This document shows positions 55,453-64,000 of a DNA stretch of 64,000 nt, one piece after another. Every line of letters begins with the position of its first letter. The first letter of the stretch is position 1. Below the pieces are notes generated by a model, which worked only from the letters and a program-made list of their open reading frames with translations, made no database searches and was not told the origin of the DNA. This stretch comes from Eopsaltria australis. Taxonomy: Eukaryota > Chordata > Aves > Passeriformes > Petroicidae. Made by a program: the position numbers and the translations under genes. The stretch is from contig JAVTVJ010000803.1 in NCBI GenBank assembly GCA_034509425.1, forward strand, positions 1 to 64,000. Reading direction: 5' to 3'.

Positions 55453-57115
55453 TAATTAGGAACAGGTTTTAATTGGGGGCAGCAGATTGTTTTCCCGCTC
55501 CCTCTAATTGCACACGAGCTGAGGTGGCAGGCGGGGCTTCATCCCAAAAAACCTGAGGTGCCTGGAAATGCCCAAGGCCAGGTTTGGAGCAGGCTGGGAT
55601 AGTGGAAGGTGTCCCATGGATTCCTTCATGGAGGTGGCTTTTTTCCCCAATAATTCCTTTTGTTATTCCCCAAATTCAGGTTTGGAAGGTGGCAGGTGGG
55701 GCTTTATCCCAAAAATCCTGAGATGCCTGGAAGTGCCCAAGGCCAGGTTTGGAGCAGGCTGGGATTGTGGAAGGTGTCCCATGGATTCCTTCATGGAGGT
55801 GATTTCTTTTCCCGATAATTCCTTTTGTTATTCCCCAAATTCAGGCTTGGAAGGCGCCGGGTGAAGCTTCCAGGTGGAATTAGGAACAGGTTTTAATTGG
55901 GGGCAGCAGATTGTTTTCCCGCTCCCTCTAATTGCGCACGAGCTGAGGTGGCAGGCGGGGCTTTATCCCAAAAATCCTGAGATCCCAAGGCCAGGTTTGG
56001 AGCAGGCTGGGATTGTGGAAGGTGTCCCATGGATTCCTTCATGGATGTGGCTTTTTTCCCCAATAATTCCTTTTGTTATTCCCCAAATTCAGGTTTGGAA
56101 GGTGGCAGGTGGGGCTTTATCCCAAAAATCCTGAGATGCCTGGAAGTGCCCAAGGCCAGGTTTGGAGCAGGCTGGGATTGTGGAAGGTGTCCCATGGATT
56201 CCTTCATGGAGGTGATTTCTTTTCCCAATAATTCATTTTGTCATTCCCCAAATTCAGGCTTGGAAGGCCCTGGGTGAAGCTTCCAGGTGGAATTAGGAAC
56301 AGGTTTTAATTGGGGGCAGCAGATTGTTTTCCCGCTCCCTCTAATTGCACACGAGCTGAGGTGGCAGGCGGGGCTTCATCCCAAAAATCCTGAGATCCCA
56401 AGGCCAGGTTTGGAGCAGGCTGGGATTGTGGAAGGTGTCCCATGGATTCCTTCATGGATGTGGCTTTTTTCCCCAATAATTCCTTTTGTTATTCCCCAAA
56501 TTCAGGTTTGGAAGGTGGCAGGTGGGGCTTTATCCCAAAAATCCTGAGATGCCTGGAAGTGCCCAAGGCCAGGTTTGGAGGAGGCTGGGATTGTGGAAGG
56601 TGTCCCATGGATTCCTTCATGGAGGTGATTTCTTTTCCCAATAATTCATTTTGTCATTCCCCAAATTCAGGCTTGGAAGGCCCTGGGTGAAGCTTCCAGG
56701 TGGAATTAGGAACAGGTTTTAATTGGGGGCAGCAGATTGTTTTCCCGCTCCCTCTAATTGCGCACGAGCTGAGGTGGCAGGCGGGGCTTCATCCCAAAAA
56801 TCCTGAGATCCCAAGGCCAGGTTTGGAGCAGGCTGGGATTGTGGAAGGTGTCCCATGGATTCCTTCATGGAAGTGGCTTTTTCCCAAGTAATTCCTTTTG
56901 TTATTCCCCAAATTCAGATTTGGAAGGTGGCAGGTGGGGCTTTATCCCAGAAAACCTGAGATCCCTGGAAGTGCCCAAGGCCAGGTTTGGAGCAGGCTGG
57001 GATAGTGGAAGGTGTTCCATGGATTCCTTCATGGAAGTGGCTTTTTTCCCAATAATTCCTTTTGTTATTCCCCAAATTCAGGCTTGGAAGGCCCCGGGTG
57101 AAGCTTCCAGGTGGA
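55453..57115. repeat. 413-bp higher-order tandem repeat, four copies
   Basis: ttaggaacaggttttaattg starts higher-order units at about 55453, 55878, 56291 and 56704 (425, 413, 413 bp). Each unit has two related halves with ggcaggtggggctttatccc, gcccaaggccaggtttggag, gtggaaggtgtcccatggat and ttccttttgttattcccc. The 'caaggccaggtttggagcag...gatagtggaaggtgtccc' part, split here, matches the CR1 3' UTR in sense orientation, so the unit contains a CR1 fragment. The second and third copies are almost identical. Confidence 0.95.
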
Positions 57116-58633
57116 ATTTCCAGAGGGATTTGGAGCCCATCCTTTCTCCTTCCAATTCCTTCTCCTTCCCAAGGCTGGCCAAGGATTCCCAGCCGTGCCA
57201 GGGGGCACCAGCCCCGTTTTCCCTGGAATTATCCCACAGCTCCTGCTTTTCCTGCTCCCCTCAGTGCATCCCTGGCTCCATCCCTGCTCCCCATTTCCTG
57301 GGGGAATTCCCAGGTGAAGGCTGCCCTCAAAACCTCGTTTTTCACCCATAAATAAACCTCAAATGTTAACTTTTATTTGATTTTTAGGACCAGAACGGCA
57401 CCAGAGGGATTTGGGATGCTCCCAAAGCCCCAGTTTTGGAGCTGCAAGGAAAAAGCAGGGAATCCAAGTTAGGCAGGAAAATTCCCAAATCCCACAGTGA
57501 GGACAAAAACCATTCCCAAACACACTGCAGCAAAATTCCCTCCAAAAAACCCCCAACATTTCCCAAAGCCACTCTTCCCTCTCTGCTCCCACCTCATCCA
57601 GGAAGGAGATGTGGGAGGGAAGGGAATTTCCCAGAGGTTTTGGAGCAGGTTTGGAATTGGAACGTTAAATATTTCGGGATAATCCCATTTTTAATAAATT
57701 TACGCCTCGAATCGCTGCCTCCTCTAATGATAAATCGTATTTCCTGTGCTTTTTTTGATGTTCCAGGTTAAAATCCAGAGGAATTGTGCCGGCAGGAAAA
57801 GCAGCCAGGAGTCACCAAAGCCCCAGCTCCTTGAAAGGGATGCTGAACTCTGATCATGAAAGTCTCCTTTGGGAAAGAGAAAAAAAAAAAAATACGGAAA
57901 AAATCCCGAAATTCCGCTCAAATGAGCTGCCTGGAATATTTGATGCCCTGACAACCCCACAGCCTCAAAGGCAGCGAGAGAATGGGCCTGAAATGCTCAT
58001 TAAAATCCCAATAAAACCAGGCTTTAGGAAAGGAGGTTCTTTTCTCCCCGGCGCCATGGGAGAGAGTGGAAATTCCGATGTTTTTCCCATCCTCCCCTTG
58101 CTCCACTTCCAATCCCTTTCCCTTCACCCTCGCCGAGCTAAAAATGGGGAATTTTTTCCAGCAGGTTTTAAAGTTGGGGATAAACCCTTGGAAGGTGGGA
58201 ATGTGCTGGCTCCATCCCGGATTTTGGGGTTTCCAGAGGCCACGGGGAGAGCGGGATTTTGGTGTTTTCCAGAGCCTCATCCTTGTCCGTGTGGAGCCAC
58301 CTGAGCATCCTCAGGTGCGCCGGGAACGATTCCTCTCCAACCTCTGGTGCCATCCCAGTCTGCAGCGATTAAAACCTGGCTCGGGGCCCAAAATTTAATA
58401 CCGGGATTAAAGGCAGCGCGTCGGTCCTGCTGGGAACATCCGCATTTTCTGAATGAGCGCGCTCCGCTCTCGGCTAATTAGGAGCAGGTTGATTGCAGCA
58501 TCTGTCACCTGGAGCTCGGCGATTTATCCCGGGGGCTGCTGGCGGGGAGGGAAGGGGCTGGATGCTGGAAAACGGCTGCTGCCAGGGGGAAATCCCCTCT
58601 GGAAAACTGGGGGGAGAGAGCGCTGGAAGAATT
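57116..58633. other. Unique sequence, possible conserved element at right end
   Basis: No gene recognised. Contains an A-run at 57878-57890. From about 58440 the sequence gains CpG and homeodomain/E-box cores (cggctaattagg, catctgtcacctgg). Confidence 0.4.
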
Positions 58634-58672
58634 CCAGGCAATTAGAGGCGTTGTGGTGGCCTAATTGCCTGG
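58634..58672. other. Perfect 12-bp inverted repeat with TAATTG cores
   Basis: ccaggcaattag at 58634-58645 and ctaattgcctgg at 58661-58672 are exact reverse complements around a 15-bp centre. Each arm holds a homeodomain-type caatta/taattg core. It could be a paired binding site or a hairpin; it is not followed by a T-run and no transcript is evident. Confidence 0.6.
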
Positions 58673-59094
58673 TTTGCCGATGGTTTTGGGGAGATATCCA
58701 TGGCAACGCTGGAGTGTTGTGGCTGCAGTGCCTGCGTTTCCTTTTCCCCCCTTGGATGGAGGCAATTCCATCCTTTTTCCTGGAGGAATATCCTGGTTTA
58801 AAGCACAGCAATCTCCAGGAGTGCCAGCCGGGGAAGGACAGGGATTCCTCTTCCTCAGGCTTTGAATTCCCCACTAGGAGTTTCCCAAAGGTGAAAATCC
58901 AGGGAGGAGATGATTTGCAGGAAGAACCTGAAATAATCACGGGGTAGAATTCCAGCAGCTTTTATCCCAACATTTCCAGGCAGATGAGGTGGGAAAAAAT
59001 GGGATTTAAGAGGGTGACAGCCCAAAGGATTTGTTGGGAGTCCCTCAACCTGCAGCAGGTCCTGTTTTGAGGGGCTCTGGGCTGCAGATTCCCA
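58673..59094. other. Unique spacer
   Basis: No feature recognised. Confidence 0.45.
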
Positions 59095-59945
59095 TTTTCC
59101 TGTGTTCCAGGATCCCCATGTTCCAGGATCCCCGTGTTCCAGGATCCCCGTGTTCCAGGATCCCCGTGTTCCAGGATCCCCGTGTTCCAGGATCCCTGTG
59201 TTCCATGATCCCTGTGCTCCATGATCCCTGTGCTACATGATCCCTATGATCAATGATCCTCATATTCCATGGTCCCTGTGTTCCATGGTCCCCGTATTCC
59301 ATGATCCCTGTGCTCCAAAATCCATGTCTTCCATAATCCCTGAATTCCAGGATTCCCATGTTTCATGATCCCTGTGCTCCAAAATCCCCATATTCCATTA
59401 TCCCTGTGCTCCATGATCCCTGTGTTCCATGATCCCTGTGTTCCAAGATCCCCATGCTCCATGATCCCCATGTTCCATGATCCCCATGTTCCATGATTTC
59501 TGTGCTCCATGATCCACGTGTTCCATGATCCATGTGCTCCATGACCCCTGTGCTCCACAATACCTGTGCTCCATAATCCATGTTCCATGATCCCTGTGCT
59601 CCATAATCCACATGTTCCATGATCCCCATGCTCCATAATCCACATGTTCCATGATCCCCATGCTCCATGATCCCTGTGCCCCATGATCCTTCTGTTCCAT
59701 GATCCCTGTGCTCCATGATCCCTGTGCTCCATGATCCTTCTGTTCCATGATCCCTGTGCTCCATGATCTCTGTGCTCCATGATCCATGTTCCATGATCCC
59801 TGTGCTCCATGATCCCTGTGTTCCACGATCCCTGTGCTCCATGATCTCTGTGCTCCATGATCCTTCTGTTCCATGATCCCTGCGCTCCATAATCCCTGTG
59901 TTCCATGATCCCCGTGTTCCCCAATCCCTGAATTCCATGCTCCCT
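59095..59945. repeat. 16-bp minisatellite (tccatgatccctgtgc)
   Basis: About 50 copies of tccatgatccctgtgc with variants (tgttcc, tccccatg, ataatccacatg). The first part (59105-59195) is a more regular gatccccgtgttccag form. The unit resembles a dimer of the CR1 tail octamer (attccatg + attctgtg) in sense orientation, but no CR1 body adjoins it. The minus-strand 358-residue frame (59250-60326) is a 16-residue repeat artefact over most of its length; its first ~90 residues lie outside the array and match nothing I recognise. Confidence 0.94.
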
Positions 59946-61389
59946 GTGCCTCCTTTGCGGCTCATTCCTGCCCCATTCCTTGCCTCCATTCCCTGCCTTC
60001 CCTCCTCTGGATTTCGTTCCTGCCATTTCCAGGCAGGAATATATTTTTCCATATATTTCTGATATTTTTCCTGTGGTTCCCTCCAGGTTTTCTGTTCCTG
60101 CTCCCAATTCCTGGCTGCAGGAAGTGAAACTTGAGAGCTGGGCCTGGTGCAGCGTGGATCTCACCTGCTCCATAAATCCCTGGGGATTTTTTTTTCCCTC
60201 TTCCCACACTTCCACAGGGACTTCCACCACCACGAGGGTGTTAAAGCTGAGGAATTCTCTCCATGTGCATGGAGCATCATTATCCTGACACTTGGCTCTC
60301 CTCACGAGATACAAGGAACATCCCATTAAAACAAATCAGCTCCAAAGGGCCACCACAAATTTTTCCATCTTTTATCCAGGCCGGAATCTTTCAGATTGAG
60401 CCGGGTTTAGAAATGCCGATATTGATTTTGCTGCTGGCTGATGGGTGAGGTTTGGGGAAGCAGGACGTGCTTTTAATTTGATTTATTTCTATTTCATTTC
60501 ATTTCATTTCCTTTTTATCCGCACATCTGGAAGCGGGCAGGGAGCGCAGCTGGGCAGAGCTGTGGCCATTCCCGATGCTTTCCTTGCCCCCGGAGAGCTC
60601 GGAAAACCACCCTCACCGAGGACTAATTAAGCAGGGGAGTTAATAAATCCACGTTGGAGATGAAATGAGGATCGTGATCCCAACAACCCCGAGCATATGG
60701 GAAAGATTTGGGAATTTATTGGGTTTTCAACAGCTGAGCCGTTTGTGGGAAGGCGTTTTTAGGGGAAAAGCTGTGGCAGGTACAGGTGGGAGCAGAGATT
60801 CCCTGGAGCAGAGGAATTCCCAGGCTGGATTTCTCAGGGCTCCCATTAAATTCAGAGAAGTGAAATAATAAATAAACTTTTAAACACCCCCCCCCCAAAA
60901 AACAGGCAGAAAAACCAGGATTTCAGCCACGTGTGGAAATTTATCCAGGGGGAGCTGGGCAACGCATTCAGCTTTAATTTGGATTTGTGGATCTGGGACA
61001 GAGAGCTCATGGAGATGGTTTTTAGCCATATAAAAATAAAAGTGGAATCAGTGCACTTTTGAGGGAGGTTTTTCCCATTCCAGAGGGCGTTGGCAGCTCG
61101 GATTCCCAGCCAAGCAAATACTGGATAAAAAAAAAACGGGAAAAATCTCATTCCATCGCCCTCAGCCTCAGTTTAAGGAGGTTTTCTGCCCCATCTGAAT
61201 ATTAAAATCTAGTTAAGCCTGGCCTGAGGCTCGGTGACATTGGGGTTTCATCCCTGGTTAGGCCGGGTTGGGGTTTAAGCACGGCTCAGTAAGGACAGAG
61301 CTCAGTAGAACACAGCTGGGAGATGCTGAGCAGTTTTCCAGGAGTTCCTGGAATTGGGATATGGGTTCTGGGACAATTAAGTGATTCCC
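59946..61389. other. Unique non-coding sequence
   Basis: No gene recognised. Short atttc pentamer run at 60489-60511, C-run at 60887-60895. Confidence 0.45.
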
Positions 61390-61560
61390 TGGATCTTAAA
61401 TCCCATCCTAAGGTGCTCCAAATCCCATCCAACCTGGCCTTGGACAATTCCAGGGATCCAGGAGCAGCCGCAGCTTCTCTGGGAATTCCATCCCACCCCC
61501 TCAACACCCTCAAAGCCAGAAATTCCTTCCCAAAATCCCAGCTATTCCCACCCTCTTGGT
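61390..61560 (-). mobile_element. CR1 LINE 3' part, antisense, tail missing
   Basis: aaggtgctccaaatcccatc, caacctggccttggacaatt, ccagggatccaggagcagcc, tctctgggaattccatccc, cagaaattccttcccaaaat: antisense CR1 lacking its terminal tail. Confidence 0.87.
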
Positions 61561-62049
61561 TCTTCTCGTATTTCCCCCCTTATCCTATTTAATCATCCCA
61601 TTCCCATCACATCCTGCCCATCCTGGCTCTCCTCACCTCGGAATTCCAGGCAGAAATTCCAGGGTTTTCCCTCACCAGGAGCATTGGGCCAGCCCAGGAT
61701 CTTTAAGCCCCACATTTGCAGTGCAGCAAATCCGGTAAATGTTTGTTCAATCCTTGTTTGTTTGCAGGGAATTTTCCCTCAGAGCAGAGCCACAGAAACG
61801 CCCGGAGGAGGAAAAGCCTCCGGCGGAATTGAATTCACATGGAAAATAATCCCACAATAAAACAAGAAAATAACAGGAGGGGGAAAGCGAAGTTAAAATA
61901 TGGCTCCATCAACCAGGAGCTGTAAAGCAGAAATCCCGGGAAAAGGAGGTTTTCCATGGATTTTTCTGTTTCACGGAGTCAGAGGTCACATTAAATAAAG
62001 TGGTGGAGGAGCAGAATCTTCATCATCCTGCCTTCCCAGGATTGGCAAA
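61561..62049. other. Unique non-coding sequence
   Basis: No feature recognised. Confidence 0.45.
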
Positions 62050-63224
62050 AACCTTGGGAAAATTCATCCAGGTGGGCTCTGGAGGCTGGCACAGGGATTT
62101 ATAAACTGTTTTATGGGAATTTGGGAAGCAGAAACTTCCACCAGCACAGATCCCACGGGAGCTGCTCCTTCATCCCTTCCTGGATTTCACCTGTGCTGCA
62201 GCCAGAGGGACATTCCTGGAATTCCCATGGAGCCAGGTGTGCTCTGGAGGCTGGCACAGGGATGCAAAAGCTGATTTTGGGGAATTTGGGAAGCAGAGAC
62301 TCCCCCCAGCACAGATCCCAGGGATGTGGCTCCTGTATTTCACCTGTGCTGCAGTTGGGGCCGAGCAGCCAGAGGGGCATTCCTGGAATTCCCATCCAGG
62401 TGGGCTCTGGAGGCTGGCACAGGGATTTAGAACCCGTTTTATGGGAATTTGGGAAGCAGAAATCCCCACCAACACCGATCCCAGGGATCACTCCCTGAAT
62501 TTCACCTGCGCTGCAGTCGGGGCTGAGCCGCCAGAGGGACATTCCTGGAATTCCCATGGAGCCAGGTGTGCTCTGGAGGCTGGCACAGGGATTTAGAACC
62601 CGTTTTATGGGAATTTGGGAAGCAGAGACTCCCCCCAGCACAGATCCCATGGGAGCTGCTCCTTCATCCCTTCCTGGATTTCACCTGTGCTGCAGTTGGG
62701 GCCGAGCAGCCAGAGGGACATTCCTGAAATTCCCATCCAGGTGGGCTCTGAAGGCTGGCACAGGGATTTATAACCCGTTTTATGGGAATTTGGGAAGCAG
62801 GAATTCCCACCAGCACAGATCCCATGGGAGCTGCTCCTTCATCACTCCCCAGATTTCATTTGTGCTGCAGCCAGAGGGACATTCCTGGAATTCCCATCCA
62901 GGTCGGCCCTGAAGGCTGGCACAGGGATTTATAAACTGTTTTATGGAAATTTGGGAAGCAGAAACTTCCACCAGCACAGATCCCAAGGATGTGGCTCCTG
63001 GATTTCACCTGTGCTGCAGTTGGGGCTGAGCAGCCAGAGGGACATTCCTGGAATTCCCATCCAGGTCGGCCCTGAAGGCTGGCACAGGGATTTATAACCC
63101 GTTTTATGGGAATTTGGGAAGCAGAGACTCCCCCCAGCACAGATCCCAGGGATGTGGCTCCTACATCCCGGATTTCACCTGTGCTGCAGCCAGAGGGGCA
63201 TTCCTGGAATTCCCATGGAGCACG
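62050..63224. repeat. ~165-bp minisatellite, seven copies
   Basis: ggtgggctctggaggctggc (or ggtgtgctctgg, ggtcggccctgaagg) starts units at about 62070, 62236, 62399, 62565, 62740, 62901 and 63064. Units contain gttttatgggaatttgggaa, cccagcacagatccca, ttcacctgtgctgcag and gggacattcctggaattccc. Length variation comes from presence or absence of gagctgctccttcatccc and ttggggccgagcag modules. Confidence 0.95.
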
Positions 63225-63596
63225 GGATCATGGGGGATTAAGGAACTCAGCTAATTAACTGCACCAGTTGACTCCAGTGCTGGATTTGAATTCTGCTTTA
63301 GAGTAATTCCCAGTGCTGATATCCTGCCGGAGCTCATGGACATGGAAGGATGGGAAAGGCCCTCTCCAGGTGGGAATTTATCCCAAGGAAGGGAGGGACT
63401 ACCTGGAAGCATCACGGGTGTCGCCACCTCTTTTCCATGTGCAAAGCTCTCCAGAATTCCTGGCTGGATGCAAAGCCCTGGTGGTGCTTCCATCCCCATT
63501 CCTCAACAGCTCCTCACCATTAATAACCCATTCCTTAATTAATTCCCTAATTAGCCTCAGCCCTCTGCTATTCCAGGTGTGAACCAGTGGAAGGTG
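63225..63596. other. Unique spacer
   Basis: No feature recognised; ttaattaattccctaattagc near 63535-63555 is an AT-rich repeat of homeodomain-type cores. Confidence 0.45.
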
Positions 63597-64000
63597 AATG
63601 GGAATGGGAACGGGAACGGGAATGGGAATGGGAATGGGAATGGGAATGGGAATGGGAATGGGAATAGGAATGGGAATGGGAATGGGAATGGGAATGGGAA
63701 TGGGAATGGGAATGGGAATGGGAATGGGATGGGATGGGAATGGGAATAGGAATAGGAATGGGAATAGGAATAGGAATAATAGGAATGGGAATAGGAATAG
63801 GAATAAATAGGAATGGGAATAGGAATAGGAATAGGAATAGGAATAATAGGAATGGAATAATAGGAATGTGAATAGGAATAGGAATAGGAATGGGGAATAA
63901 TAGGAATAGGAATAGGAATGGGAATGGGAATAGGAATGGGAATGGGAATAGGAATGGAATAGGAATGGGAATGGGAAAATAGGATAGAATAAATAGGAAT
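63597..64000. repeat. (GGGAAT)/(AGGAAT) hexamer microsatellite
   Basis: gggaat repeats (63597-63740), grading into ataggaat and ggaataata words to the window edge. The first 140 bp has the G3-N3 spacing of a G-quadruplex on the plus strand. It runs off the right edge, so its full length is unknown. Confidence 0.97.

Noticed and set aside
59250..60326. 358-residue minus-strand open frame
   Set aside because: Most is the 16-bp array read as 16-residue repeats; two more minus frames are also open. The N-terminal ~90 residues outside the array match no family I recognise.
63597..63740. Interstitial telomeric repeat
   Set aside because: The hexamer is GGGAAT, not TTAGGG; only the spacing is similar.
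1..64000. CRISPR array, prophage, toxin-antitoxin or other bacterial system
   Set aside because: Repeats are head-to-tail without unique spacers, no bacterial gene structure exists, and CR1 elements identify bird DNA.

Overview
The window is vertebrate, almost certainly avian, non-coding DNA. The main evidence is about twenty 5'-truncated copies of the CR1 LINE. Their 3' ends read, in sense orientation, 'aaggtcccttccaacccaaaccattctatgattctatg' in broken form, which is the hallmark of bird genomes. The CR1 copies lie in both orientations at every scale from 40 to about 310 bp, and none carries an open reading frame for the CR1 proteins. The richness in long GC-leaning minisatellites suggests a songbird-like genome and a minisatellite-rich (microchromosome, subtelomeric or intronic/intergenic) neighbourhood, but species and chromosome cannot be read from the sequence.

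I find no supportable protein-coding gene, rRNA, tRNA, CRISPR or bacterial-type system. The long open frames in the window are artefacts of tandem repeats: unit lengths that are multiples of 3, or that contain no stop in several frames, leave long stretches open on both strands, giving low-complexity 'proteins'. No exon with recognisable homology was seen.

By my coordinates, roughly a third of the window (about 21 kb) is tandem repeat in some 27 separate arrays. Unit lengths are 5-6 bp (polypurine, GGGAAT), 16, 18, 20, 24, 33, 37, 38, 40, about 51, about 77, about 100, about 165, about 200-230, about 300, and higher-order 189 and 413 bp. Region by region: 1-16 kb has AT-rich, 51-bp, 16-bp, 18-bp, 100-bp, purine-rich, 300-bp and 40-bp arrays; 16-21 kb has several CR1 copies, a 645-bp tandem duplication and an AT-rich array; 21-28 kb has 33-bp, ~215-bp, ~222-bp, ~77-bp and 24-bp arrays; 28-33 kb is rich in CR1 and contains inverted repeats and polypyrimidine/polypurine tracts; 34-43 kb has 37-, 20-, 38- and 37/189-bp arrays; 43-52 kb is the least repetitive part, with CpG-rich unique stretches and possible conserved elements; 52-64 kb has ~200-bp, polypurine, 413-bp higher-order, 16-bp, ~165-bp and GGGAAT arrays.

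The most interesting theme is the link between CR1 and tandem arrays. One 16-bp array continues directly from the octamer tail of a CR1 copy. Two other units contain CR1 fragments. A 645-bp CR1-containing unit occurs as a tandem dimer and again, inverted, 14 kb away with the same dimer junction. All identity statements are by eye and unaligned by software.
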